From JBCFBK01 sp038562555 (lineage in GTDB: Bacteria > Bacteroidota > Bacteroidia > Bacteroidales > Prolixibacteraceae): DNA of 64,000 bases. Positions 8,634 to 16,811 of the stretch are shown here, piece by piece. The notes below the pieces were generated by a model. It did not search any database. It worked only from the letters and a program-made list of their open reading frames with translations, and was not told the DNA's origin. A program made the translations under genes and the position numbers. The first letter of the stretch is position 1, and every line of letters begins with the position of its first letter. Location: assembly GCA_038562555.1 (NCBI GenBank), contig JBCFBK010000013.1:1-64000 (forward strand), written 5' to 3'.

Positions 8634-11600
8634 TGAAAAAAATCAATTATTCATGGATTTCCCGTATGAAGTTAATATGGGGATCAAAACTATTTAAAGC
8701 GATGAGGGCAACTCTATTTGTTATCGTAGTAAGCATGGTCCAGGTTATCGCAGCACCAACCTATTCACAGGAGATCCGGCTGAGCCTGAATCTGAATAAT
8801 ACGTCCATCAGAAATGTCCTGGAGCAAATCGAAGATCAGACCGATTACTACTTTATTTACAATGCCAAAGCGATTGATGTTGACCGGAAAGTCAGCCTGG
8901 AACTGGAAAATAAATCAGTCACGGAGATACTGGCTGTTTTATTTGAAGGTACCGATATCGAATATCAGGTTGATAAACGACAGATTGCTATCTCCAGTAC
9001 TCCCGTTGTAAACGGCACACAACAGAACGTATCTGTTTCCGGGAAAGTTACCGATGAATCCGGGAGCCCGCTTCCCGGCGTTACCGTTGTAATTAAAGGA
9101 ACCACGCTGGGAACCATAACAGGCACAGACGGAAGTTATAGTTTAGCAAACGTTCCCGGTAACGGAACCCTGGTATTTTCGTTTGTTGGGATGAAAACGC
9201 TTGAGATACCGGTGGCAAACCAAACGACGGTCAGTGCAAGCCTGGCGGAAGAAACCTTTGGGGTTGATGAAGTTGTCGTTGTCGGTTACGGTGTCCAGAA
9301 ACGCTCTGACATTACCGGTTCTGTGACTTCCGTTCCCAGGGAACGTCTCTCAAAATTGCCCGTTAATAATGTCATGCAGGCCATCCAGGGTGTTGCAGCC
9401 GGTGTCAATATTACCCAATCATCCTCAATTCCGGGCGACCCTCCATCTGTTTTGGTCCGTGGAAAAAACTCCATTTCATCAGCCACGGAACCGTATGTCG
9501 TGGTCGATGGGATCCCGTTAAGCAAAACCGGAGGTTCGATCAACGACATCAATCCCAATGATATTGAATCGATGGAGATCCTGAAAGACCCCTCTGCCGT
9601 TGCAATCTATGGTGTAAACGGTTCGAACGGGGTAATCCTGATCACCACCAAACGCGGTACTTCCGGCAAACCGGTAGTCCGTTACAGCGCGTATGGCGGG
9701 GTTGAAGAGATTGCCCATATCCTTGAACCTGGATCCGCCAAACAAATACTGGACAGGTATGCAGAATATGCCCGCATCCAGCAATCAAGCCTGTACAACG
9801 GGGGACCGGTAAAATATGAATTTGAGTTAGACAATTATACCAACGGGAGAACGACCGACTGGATTGATGCGGTTACTCAAACTGGTATTGTTCAGGATCA
9901 CAACGTCAGTGTTTCCGGAGGAAATGAATATTCAAGGTATTTCATTTCAGGGGATTACCTCAGCCAGAAAGGGGTGGTAAAAGGATATGATTATAAACGT
10001 TACTCTTTCCGCACAAATGCGGACGTTGATGTGACCGACTATATGACGTTAGGAACAAATGTATTCATTGTATCGCATAACCGTGACGGCGGCAGGGCAA
10101 ACCTCGTAAACGCTGCGGCAATGAGTCCATACGCAAAAATGTATGATGAAAATGGCAACTTAACGCATTACCCCATGTATTCTGAAACCTTGTGGGCAAA
10201 TCCGCTGCTTCCGACAACACTGGATCCCGAACGCCGTCAGTTCAACATCTCGGTAAACGGATATGCGGAAATGGATTTAGGCAAGATCTGGAAACCCCTG
10301 AACGGATTAAAGTACAAATTCAATGGAGGATACAGTTTTGTGCCCTATCGTACAAACGAGTATGAAGGGAAAACGGTGTTTAACATGACCGGATATGGCC
10401 GGATTGTAAACCGGGAAACCCAAACGTATACCCTTGAAAACATCCTGACCTATTCCAAAGATATAAACAATCATCACTTTGATTTAACAGGTTTGTATGC
10501 AGCCAAGAACAAATACTACCAGGAAGCAATAGCCACAGGAAATGTTTTTCCAAACGACGATCTCGGCTGGGGGAAACTTGGAGCAGCTTCGACCCAGACG
10601 GTCTCCTCATACGCCGACCGTTACCGGTCACTTTCACAAATGGGCCGGTTGAACTATTCGTACGACAGCCGCTACCTGTTTACGGCAACCGTACGACGTG
10701 ACGGAGCCTCTGTTTTCGGAGAGAACAACAAATATACGGTCTTTCCTTCATTTGCCCTGGGCTGGAACATTGCAAACGAGAGCTTTATGAAACCATACAA
10801 TAACGTGCTCAATAATTTAAAACTGCGTCTCTCCTATGGTGAATCCGGGAACGAGGCAATCGGTGTCTATCAGAGCCTGTTTAAAATGGATTCAAACTCC
10901 CTGGCGATGGGGGGACAATCGCAAACGTCATTAAAGGCTCAGACCCGGATGGGGAATAAAGACCTTTCGTGGGAATCGACAAAAGGATTTAATACCGGGC
11001 TTGATTTTGGGCTTTGGAACAACCGGTTGAACGGGTCGCTTGAAGTTTATTCGACAAAGACCTCAGGTATTCTGCTCATCCGGAGCATTCCCCGGGCAAC
11101 AGGCTATATTGATGTCTACGAGAATATTGGTGAAACAAAAAACACCGGATTGGAATTCACCATTAACTCAAAAAACATCGTCACGGACGACTTTACATGG
11201 GCTACAACCCTGGTATTCTCGCGCAATAAAAATAAGATTGTTGACCTTTACGGAGACGGCAAAGACGATTTGGGCAACCGCTGGTTTATCGGACACCCGG
11301 TCGGCGTAATTTATGATTATACCAAGGTGGGCATCTGGCAGGAAGATGAAATCGCTGCCGGTCTGCATACCAACTGGGATCCGACAGCCCTCGCGGGAGA
11401 CGTGAAACTTGCCGACCTCAGCGGTCCCGACGGTACACCTGATGGCAAAATCGATGATAACGACAGGAGCATCCTGGGCCAGACAGATCCAAAGTGGATG
11501 GGCGGTTTAACCAATACGTTCAGTTACAAAAATTTCACCCTGAGTATTTTTATTAATACCGTACAAGGCGCTCTAAGGAACAATGTGCAAATCGGGGCTG

Positions 11601-11986
11601 CTTCCGACGAACTCGGACGGCGTAACGGGCCTGCCGAAATAGGATACTGGACGCCTGAAAACAAAAGCAACGAATGGCGTTCGCTGGGGAACCACTCCAA
11701 CAGCCATGGTTACGGATTTCCCCGCGATGCAAGTTTTACCCGGATCAAAGACATTACTTTAAGCTACAATCTGCCGAAATCAGTAACAACGCAGATCGGG
11801 ATCGGAGATTTGCAGGTCTATGTCAGCGGCCGCAACCTGTACACCTTTACGGACTGGATTGGATGGGACCCTGAAGCCAGGGATTTCGGACGGGGAAGTT
11901 CCGATTCCGGCGACTCATCAATAAACTGGGAAATCAACTATCCGGTGGTACGCAGCTTCGTCTTCGGTATTAACTTAACATTGTAA
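8633..11986 (+). CDS. SusC/RagA TonB-dependent outer-membrane transporter with STN domain (PUL 2)
   Basis: A 1117-residue TonB-dependent transporter. Long basic N-region and signal peptide to about residue 45 (QVIAAPTYSQ). STN domain at about 50-120 (VLEQIEDQTDYYFIYNAK). Carboxypeptidase-regulatory-like domain at about 137-210 (GKVTDESGSPLPGVTVVIKG). SusC signature VDEVVVVGYGVQKRSD, plug (MEILKDPSAVAIYGVNG) and barrel closing with FGINLTL. A calcium-type loop is visible late in the barrel (DGTPDGKIDDNDRSILG), common in SusC proteins. STN plus upstream FecR and sigma factor indicate trans-envelope control. The susD gene follows after 6 bp. Confidence 0.95.
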   Translation: MKKINYSWISRMKLIWGSKLFKAMRATLFVIVVSMVQVIAAPTYSQEIRLSLNLNNTSIRNVLEQIEDQTDYYFIYNAKAIDVDRKVSLELENKSVTEILAVLFEGTDIEYQVDKRQIAISSTPVVNGTQQNVSVSGKVTDESGSPLPGVTVVIKGTTLGTITGTDGSYSLANVPGNGTLVFSFVGMKTLEIPVANQTTVSASLAEETFGVDEVVVVGYGVQKRSDITGSVTSVPRERLSKLPVNNVMQAIQGVAAGVNITQSSSIPGDPPSVLVRGKNSISSATEPYVVVDGIPLSKTGGSINDINPNDIESMEILKDPSAVAIYGVNGSNGVILITTKRGTSGKPVVRYSAYGGVEEIAHILEPGSAKQILDRYAEYARIQQSSLYNGGPVKYEFELDNYTNGRTTDWIDAVTQTGIVQDHNVSVSGGNEYSRYFISGDYLSQKGVVKGYDYKRYSFRTNADVDVTDYMTLGTNVFIVSHNRDGGRANLVNAAAMSPYAKMYDENGNLTHYPMYSETLWANPLLPTTLDPERRQFNISVNGYAEMDLGKIWKPLNGLKYKFNGGYSFVPYRTNEYEGKTVFNMTGYGRIVNRETQTYTLENILTYSKDINNHHFDLTGLYAAKNKYYQEAIATGNVFPNDDLGWGKLGAASTQTVSSYADRYRSLSQMGRLNYSYDSRYLFTATVRRDGASVFGENNKYTVFPSFALGWNIANESFMKPYNNVLNNLKLRLSYGESGNEAIGVYQSLFKMDSNSLAMGGQSQTSLKAQTRMGNKDLSWESTKGFNTGLDFGLWNNRLNGSLEVYSTKTSGILLIRSIPRATGYIDVYENIGETKNTGLEFTINSKNIVTDDFTWATTLVFSRNKNKIVDLYGDGKDDLGNRWFIGHPVGVIYDYTKVGIWQEDEIAAGLHTNWDPTALAGDVKLADLSGPDGTPDGKIDDNDRSILGQTDPKWMGGLTNTFSYKNFTLSIFINTVQGALRNNVQIGAASDELGRRNGPAEIGYWTPENKSNEWRSLGNHSNSHGYGFPRDASFTRIKDITLSYNLPKSVTTQIGIGDLQVYVSGRNLYTFTDWIGWDPEARDFGRGSSDSGDSSINWEINYPVVRSFVFGINLTL

Positions 11987-11992
11987 AAAGCC

Positions 11993-13699
11993 ATGAAAAA
12001 TAAGATTTTATTCATTATTTTTGCTTCCTTTTGTCTGTTGGCAAGCTCCTGCAAGGACAGTTATCTGGATGAAGACCCGTATTCATATTACAGCACGGGG
12101 CACTCGGATGACGCAACGATTGAAGCACAAATTATCGGCCTCCACCGTACCTATGCAGAACTGTGGGGCTGGAGCAGCAGCCAGGGATTCCTGTCGTGCT
12201 GGCAAATCGGGACAGATGTGGCCAGTGCCGGTGCGACGCAGGGCGTCGAAAATCCCTTTTATCAGTATGCCGACCTGAATGCCGAAAATGCAGGTGTGTC
12301 CTGGTTGTGGCAAAAATGCTACGACTTTATCAATCATTCGAACCTGATTATCGCAGCCCTTGGTGAGGACAACAACAAACCGGCAGTAGCTGAAGCTAAA
12401 TTCTTCAGGGCATACGCCTACAACACACTCGTCACCCTTTGGAGCGATGTTCCGCTGGTAACGGAGCCCTTAGCCACACCGAAATTTGATTTCACCCGTC
12501 AAAGTACGACCGAAGTGGATGCTCTGATTGACGAAGATCTTAGCTATGCTATCGCGAATCTGCCGGAAGTAGGTGAGGCCGCGAACGAAAGCCGGATCAA
12601 CAAGGATATGGCCCGGCAGTTGGCGGCAGAAGCATACCTGCGCATCGGGATGAGAGACAACAGTTATTTTGCCAAAGCAGAACAGGCTGCAACCGACATT
12701 ATAAGCACCGGAAAGTACGCCCTGGTCCAGGCGCGTTACGGTAAATTTCCGGGAGAAGGCGGCGACTATTACCGCGATATGTTCCGTAAAGGCAATCAAC
12801 GCCGTTCTGAGGGAAACACCGAAGCAATCTGGACCTTCGAAATGGAATATAACCGCGATGTTGCCGGCGGTACCGTCGATAACCCGCAACATCGCCGGGT
12901 ATGGCAGCCTGCGTACCACAAATGGTCAGGTATGGTCAATGCCGATTCGCTGGGTGGCCGCGGCAACGGACGCCTTCGGCTGAGCAATTTTATGAAATAC
13001 ACGGTCTGGAAAAACCTGGATGGTGATATCCGCAACAGCAACTTCAACATACGCCGTACAACAAATTACAACAAAGCCGGTTACAGTGAGCAAATCGGGA
13101 TCAATGCAAAAGGATTCCGCGTAGCAAAGGATTCACCTGCTGCCGTCCAGTTGGTTACAATCAAAACCGGTGACCGTGTAATTCCTTTTGAAGCAGACAG
13201 CCTGGAAGTCTGGTACCCGTACTGTACAAAATGGGGAGGATATGATCCCAATGATGACTTCGGATATGCGATCGTGAAAGACTGGCCGGTCATGCGGCTG
13301 AGTGAAACTTACCTCCTGCGGGCCGAAGCCAGGCTTCGTCAGAGTAATACATCCGGAGCCGCCAACGACATCAACGTATTGCGGGACCGCGCATTTAAAA
13401 AGGCTCGCGAAAAAACCGGCAATCTCCTGCTTGGAAAAGTATCTGCCGGCGATATCACCATCGATTTTATTCTTGATGAGCGGGCGCGGGAACTCATCGG
13501 TGAAGAAAACCGCCGTATGACACTTGTACGCACCGGCAAGCTAAAAGACCGGATCCCGATGAATGGCGACGCGTCGCCTGCAGGTAAAATCATCACGGGC
13601 TTTCAGGATTACAATACCTTATTGCCAATCCCGTTAACCGAAATCCGGCTGAATAAAGATGCCGTACTGGAGCAAAATCCGGGCTACGAAGTCGATTAA
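11993..13699 (+). CDS. SusD/RagB-family nutrient-binding lipoprotein (PUL 2)
   Basis: A 568-residue surface lipoprotein partnering the SusC above. Signal with lipobox LASSC at about residue 20, then KDSYLDEDPYS, typical of SusD with acidic residues after the cysteine. SusD-like features: AEAKFFRAYAYNTLVTLWSDVPLV at about 133-156, RQLAAEAYLRIG, LLRAEARLRQSNTSGAANDINVLRDRA and the C-terminal DERARELIGEENRRMTLVRTG. It is the last gene of PUL 2, followed by a terminator; no glycosidase accompanies this pair inside the window, so either an enzyme elsewhere or a non-glycan substrate is possible. Confidence 0.94.
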   Translation: MKNKILFIIFASFCLLASSCKDSYLDEDPYSYYSTGHSDDATIEAQIIGLHRTYAELWGWSSSQGFLSCWQIGTDVASAGATQGVENPFYQYADLNAENAGVSWLWQKCYDFINHSNLIIAALGEDNNKPAVAEAKFFRAYAYNTLVTLWSDVPLVTEPLATPKFDFTRQSTTEVDALIDEDLSYAIANLPEVGEAANESRINKDMARQLAAEAYLRIGMRDNSYFAKAEQAATDIISTGKYALVQARYGKFPGEGGDYYRDMFRKGNQRRSEGNTEAIWTFEMEYNRDVAGGTVDNPQHRRVWQPAYHKWSGMVNADSLGGRGNGRLRLSNFMKYTVWKNLDGDIRNSNFNIRRTTNYNKAGYSEQIGINAKGFRVAKDSPAAVQLVTIKTGDRVIPFEADSLEVWYPYCTKWGGYDPNDDFGYAIVKDWPVMRLSETYLLRAEARLRQSNTSGAANDINVLRDRAFKKAREKTGNLLLGKVSAGDITIDFILDERARELIGEENRRMTLVRTGKLKDRIPMNGDASPAGKIITGFQDYNTLLPIPLTEIRLNKDAVLEQNPGYEVD

Positions 13700-13711
13700 C
13701 GACCCATATGT

Positions 13712-13746
13712 AAAAAGCAGAAGGAAAAACACCTCCTGCTTTTTTT
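13712..13746 (+). terminator. Intrinsic terminator of PUL 2
   Basis: AAAAGCAG-A-AGG pairs with CCT-C-CTGCTTTT around an AAAAACA loop (one internal mismatch) and runs into seven Ts, 13 bp after the susD stop. Confidence 0.7.
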
Positions 13747-13771
13747 AACATCTTCCGCCCGTTCGGCCTAT

Positions 13772-13811
13772 CCACAAAAAAAGGAAGACTTTCATCTTCC
13801 TTTTTTTGTGG
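13772..13811. terminator. Perfect hairpin next to attL; original terminator of the displaced tRNA-Phe
   Basis: A perfect 17-bp inverted repeat, CCACAAAAAAAGGAAGA at 13772-13788 and its complement at 13795-13811, with loop CTTTCA. It abuts the displaced tRNA-Phe 3' end at 13804-13823. Before insertion of the element it would have followed the tRNA gene directly on the minus strand and served as its terminator. The symmetric A/T runs let it also stop plus-strand read-through from PUL 2. Confidence 0.65.
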
Positions 13812-13823
13812 TGCCACCTGGAA
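13804..13823. repeat. attL: 20-bp copy of the tRNA-Phe 3' end
   Basis: TTTTGTGGTGCCACCTGGAA is identical to 26290-26309, where it forms the 3' end of tRNA-Phe(GAA). Here the rest of the tRNA is missing (sequence continues CATAACC). The pair bounds the segment starting with the integrase, the standard sign of tyrosine-recombinase integration into a tRNA gene. Confidence 0.9.
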
Positions 13824-13922
13824 CATAACCCGTCAATTTTCATCACTTTTAAACCACTAATAAATACAGGAAAAATTGATATAAAATCCTTTATTAATAG
13901 GCAATACAGAAATATTTGCTTA

Positions 13923-13950
13923 TTGAATCACATTGAACCATGTTGAAACA
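13923..13950 (+). repeat. Three TTGAAnCA repeats at exact 10-bp spacing
   Basis: TTGAATCA at 13923, TTGAACCA at 13933 and TTGAAACA at 13943 recur once per helical turn between attL and the integrase gene. This fits a multi-site binding array for integrase arm domains or an excisionase. The spacing is seen; the role is inferred. Confidence 0.5.
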
Positions 13951-13961
13951 AATTGTTGTTT

Positions 13962-13981
13962 GGCTGACTAAATGCTGACTA
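13962..13981 (+). repeat. Left copy of a 20-bp terminal repeat, probable integrase arm site
   Basis: GGCTGACTAAATGCTGACTA is identical to 26217-26236 near the other end, in the same orientation. It contains TGACTA twice, 11 bp apart. It lies 138 bp inside attL; the right copy lies 53 bp inside attR. Arm-type sites bound by the N-terminal domain of the integrase are the simplest reading. Confidence 0.6.
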
Positions 13982-14021
13982 GAATTTTGTATCTTTACAT
14001 GAAGGTTTAAATATTGATATC

Positions 14022-15338
14022 ATGGCAAAAATCAAATTCAGTCTACAAAGTAAGAACGATCCGGCAAACATCTATCTGCGTCTGTCCGTTGACAAAACAA
14101 GCAGCTTTAAAAGGAAAACGGGATATATCATTAATCCCAATAGCTGGAGTAAAGAAACAGGTCTGCCTAAACAAAATGATGCCAACCTCAAAAGACTGAA
14201 AACAGGATTACAGGAAATGGCAAACACCATTGAGAAAAACTTAAATAAAGCCATTGAACTAAAGCAGGAAATAAGCGGAGAATGGCTGCAAGACCAGATT
14301 AATACAATTAAAGGCACCAAAAAGGAAACCGACCCGGATAGCCTTTTAAACTGGATTCAGCACTATATTGATGCCGTACCCAACAAAGTCACTCCCGGAG
14401 GAAAGACGGGCGTAACAAAAAACACAGTACAAAAATATACTACGCTAAGGAATAAGATTACGAATTTCCAGCTATACAAAAAGAAAAAATACTTTGTCAG
14501 GGATGTTGGCTTAGAATTCGGAAACGAACTGACAAAATATTTTTTAGAAGTTGAAAAACTAAGCAGAAATTCAACAGGTCGGTATGTGAAATATCTAAAG
14601 GCTGTTTGCAATGACGCCAAAAGATACGACATTGAAACACACCCCAAACTAGACCTCATTAGGGGCATTAGTGAACCCGGAACAATAGTATATCTCACGT
14701 TCAGCGAACTGGATAAAATCAGGAACACTGCCTTTGCCCGGCCAGCACTTGAAAACGCTAAAGACTGGTTGATTATAGGTTGTTACATCGGTCAGAGGGT
14801 TTCCGATTTACTCACATTGACCAATGGCAATATAGCCGTTAGAAATGGCTTAAAAGTGATTGAACTGACCCAAAAGAAAACAAAGACAAGGGTAACAATA
14901 CCCTTGCACCCTATTGTTGAGGAAATATTAAACACCAAAGGGCATTTCCCGGAACCCATTTCTGATCAAAAATTTAATGACCATATAAAGGATATTTGCG
15001 AACTTGCGGAGATAACAGAACAGGTTAAGGGAGCAAAGAAAATAAACATTGGTACGGATGAAAAACCAGTCTGGAGGAAAAAATACGGAATTTATCCAAA
15101 GTACGAACTGATAACCACGCATGTTTGCAGACGTTCTTTTGCCTCTAACTTTTACGGAGAGATGCCGACAGCTTTGATTAAATCCATCACCGGGCATAGT
15201 ACGGAGCAAATGTTTCTAAAGTATATTGGAAAGCAGTCAAACGACTATGCCCAACAGATAGCCGACTACTGGACTAAACAACAGTTAAAAGCCAACGATA
15301 AGGCACCAATGGTTGTACTTAAAAACACAGCAAACTAA
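14022..15338 (+). CDS. int: Tyrosine recombinase (integrase)
   Basis: A 438-residue integrase that would insert and excise the element at the tRNA-Phe site. An N-terminal arm-binding-like region covers about 1-100 (LRLSVDKTSSFKRKTGYI), a core-binding SAM-like domain about 105-205, and the catalytic domain about 225-405. Visible catalytic residues: R259 (IGQRVSD), a lysine-rich beta-hairpin near 285-288 (QKKTKTR), H367 and R370 (HVCRRS), H392 (GHS) and tyrosine 401 (FLKYI). It is the first gene inside attL and reads inward. The next gene overlaps its stop codon by one base. Confidence 0.95.
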   Translation: MAKIKFSLQSKNDPANIYLRLSVDKTSSFKRKTGYIINPNSWSKETGLPKQNDANLKRLKTGLQEMANTIEKNLNKAIELKQEISGEWLQDQINTIKGTKKETDPDSLLNWIQHYIDAVPNKVTPGGKTGVTKNTVQKYTTLRNKITNFQLYKKKKYFVRDVGLEFGNELTKYFLEVEKLSRNSTGRYVKYLKAVCNDAKRYDIETHPKLDLIRGISEPGTIVYLTFSELDKIRNTAFARPALENAKDWLIIGCYIGQRVSDLLTLTNGNIAVRNGLKVIELTQKKTKTRVTIPLHPIVEEILNTKGHFPEPISDQKFNDHIKDICELAEITEQVKGAKKINIGTDEKPVWRKKYGIYPKYELITTHVCRRSFASNFYGEMPTALIKSITGHSTEQMFLKYIGKQSNDYAQQIADYWTKQQLKANDKAPMVVLKNTAN

Positions 15339-16189
15339 TGGACATAATAAATAACACCACGAGCCGGACGGACCGAGAGTTAATCCGCCTAAAGAGCAAC
15401 GAAGATAAAGACGAAGTATTTGATTTCAGATCATTATTGGATTTACTGGAATTTAAAGACAATCCAGAAGCACGAATTAAGTTAAGGCAATACTATTCGG
15501 TATTCAACGATCTTTTTCAGCCAATGTATTTGAAACCTTTGGACATATTAATTGAGGCAATTCCGGATGACCATGTTTATCGCAGCGAATCTTTAGTTGT
15601 CGCTACCCTATTGTACAACGGACGCCAAATCAAAAAAGGACATTCGGTAAAAAACTATTCCGTAGAAGTAGTAAAAAACAAATATTGGTCAGTCAAAAAA
15701 TTTGAGTTTTACGGGACTTTTGGGTTTGGAATGTTTGAAAAGTTTGGTGACAAACAGACCTTCTTTGAACGGTGTCAGGAAGCAGGGATTAATCCAGAAT
15801 ACAACCTTACATTTGAGGAGTATTTGTCAGAAATAGAAAAAAAGAACGGGAAGCCTATATGTTTAACCATTTTCGATCAAAAGCAACTGAGAACAATTTA
15901 CACGCGGTCTGCTGCTGCCAAAGTAATCAAATGTACAGAAGATGATTTTTTGTACTGGTTCTCGGGCAAGGGAGAAACAGGGACCAAAATAAGCTGGATT
16001 AAAACGAAGGGCGAATCAAAGAACTTAACTGCACTCTTTTATTATTGTAAAAAGCTAAACCCTGAGATCAAGCCAGGAGTAATAAATAACATCTTTGGCA
16101 CAAGTGTAACAAGTCATAATGACAATACAAGGAGGAGAGAATATATTCCTAAATTTCCGGAAATAGATCAAATATTTAACGGCCTATAA
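15338..16189 (+). CDS. Unknown protein translationally coupled to the integrase
   Basis: A 283-residue protein of no family I can name. Its ATG shares one base with the integrase stop (TAATG), so the two are probably co-translated. It is soluble, without signal peptide or membrane segment, rich in charged residues and aromatic motifs (VKKFEFYGTFGFGMFEKFG, FEEYLSEIEKKNGKP). The last third (KVIKCTEDDFLYWFSGKGE, FYYCKKLNPEIKPGVINNIFG) might be a DNA-binding fold, but no motif decides it. Position suggests a role in recombination control or early element biology. A terminator-like hairpin follows. Confidence 0.75.
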   Translation: MDIINNTTSRTDRELIRLKSNEDKDEVFDFRSLLDLLEFKDNPEARIKLRQYYSVFNDLFQPMYLKPLDILIEAIPDDHVYRSESLVVATLLYNGRQIKKGHSVKNYSVEVVKNKYWSVKKFEFYGTFGFGMFEKFGDKQTFFERCQEAGINPEYNLTFEEYLSEIEKKNGKPICLTIFDQKQLRTIYTRSAAAKVIKCTEDDFLYWFSGKGETGTKISWIKTKGESKNLTALFYYCKKLNPEIKPGVINNIFGTSVTSHNDNTRRREYIPKFPEIDQIFNGL

Positions 16190-16193
16190 CTTT

Positions 16194-16289
16194 TTTACGA
16201 GGTTTTTACGACCTTTTTAACTTTACCCCGATTGCTTACGTGATCGGGGTTTCTTGTGCCATTTCCAACAGTTTTACGACCGTTTACGA
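16194..16289 (+). repeat. Four TTTACGA repeats in two helically phased pairs
   Basis: TTTACGA occurs at 16194, 16205, 16273 and 16283. Within each pair the spacing is 11 or 10 bp, about one helical turn; the pairs flank the hairpin at 16225-16250. They lie just upstream of the excisionase-like gene and its promoter. Candidate roles are an operator for that protein, an iteron-type origin for the nearby replication genes, or recombination arm sites. Confidence 0.5.
16225..16256 (+). terminator. Terminator-like hairpin after the integrase-linked gene
   Basis: ACCCCGAT at 16225-16232 pairs with ATCGGGGT at 16243-16250, followed by TTCTTG. The T-run is short, so termination may be partial. It would separate the integrase unit from the excisionase/replication unit. 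Confidence 0.5.
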
Positions 16290-16323
16290 TCCGCTAAATA
16301 TCGTACAACTATCTGATTATCAC

Positions 16324-16354
16324 TTGTTTATGAATTGAATAGTGTTTATATTTG
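16324..16354 (+). promoter_or_regulatory. Promoter of the excisionase/replication operon
   Basis: TTG at 16324-16326, a 20-bp spacer and TATATTTG at 16347-16354 fit the phylum consensus. The start codon at 16382 follows after a short leader. The phased TTTACGA pair at 16273-16289 lies just upstream. Confidence 0.6.
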
Positions 16355-16381
16355 TCGAATGATAATTTAAATTTTTCGACA

Positions 16382-16672
16382 ATGGAAAAACAAATTCAAT
16401 TTATCTCAATCAGCCCTGAAGAACTTCAGCTAAGAATCATCGAGGGCATCAAGCACGAGTTGGACGGCCTAAAAAAAGAATTCAAGCCAAAGGAGCCAAC
16501 AGAGTATTTAACGAGAGCAGAAGTCAGGGACTTTTTGAACTGTGATTTATCCACCGTTCATAATCTGACGAAGCGTGGTAAACTCAAAGCCTATGGAATA
16601 GGAGGTCGGGTTTATTACAAGCGAAACGAAGTAGAACAGGCCATCGTTCCTCTTAATGATAGAAGGGCTTAA
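16382..16672 (+). CDS. Excisionase-like helix-turn-helix protein
   Basis: A 96-residue protein from ATG 16382 (MEKQIQFISISPEE); the upstream non-ATG start at 16352 lies inside the promoter. The C-terminal half is a MerR/excisionase-type winged helix (HTH_17 family): YLTRAEVRDFLNCDLSTVHN, then KRGKLKAYGIGGRVYYKRNE. The N-terminus forms a short helical segment (LQLRIIEGIKHELDGLKKEF). Such proteins act as recombination directionality factors or as regulators in Bacteroidota mobile elements. The phased TTTACGA repeats upstream are candidate binding sites. Confidence 0.8.
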   Translation: MEKQIQFISISPEELQLRIIEGIKHELDGLKKEFKPKEPTEYLTRAEVRDFLNCDLSTVHNLTKRGKLKAYGIGGRVYYKRNEVEQAIVPLNDRRA

Positions 16673-16673
16673 G

Positions 16674-16811
16674 ATGAAAAGCAAAACAGGCACCCGCCGT
16701 AAGCAAGTCCCCGTTCCGCTGTTGTACGCTAACCTTTGTAAATATACTAAATTTCAGCGAATTATGCAAGGGGTACAGCAAGTTAATAATCCCATAAAAT
16801 GGCTGATATGA
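16674..16811 (+). CDS. Small basic 45-residue protein, coupled on both sides
   Basis: ATG at 16674 comes one base after the stop of the preceding gene, with AAGGG about 8 bases upstream. The frame (MKSKTGTRRKQVPVPLLYAN) ends at a TGA that overlaps an ATG of the next gene as ATGA at 16808-16811. This is the usual mark of translational coupling and supports both this short gene and a start of the replication gene at 16808. The product is basic (many K/R) without membrane segment; function unknown. Confidence 0.5.
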   Translation: MKSKTGTRRKQVPVPLLYANLCKYTKFQRIMQGVQQVNNPIKWLI

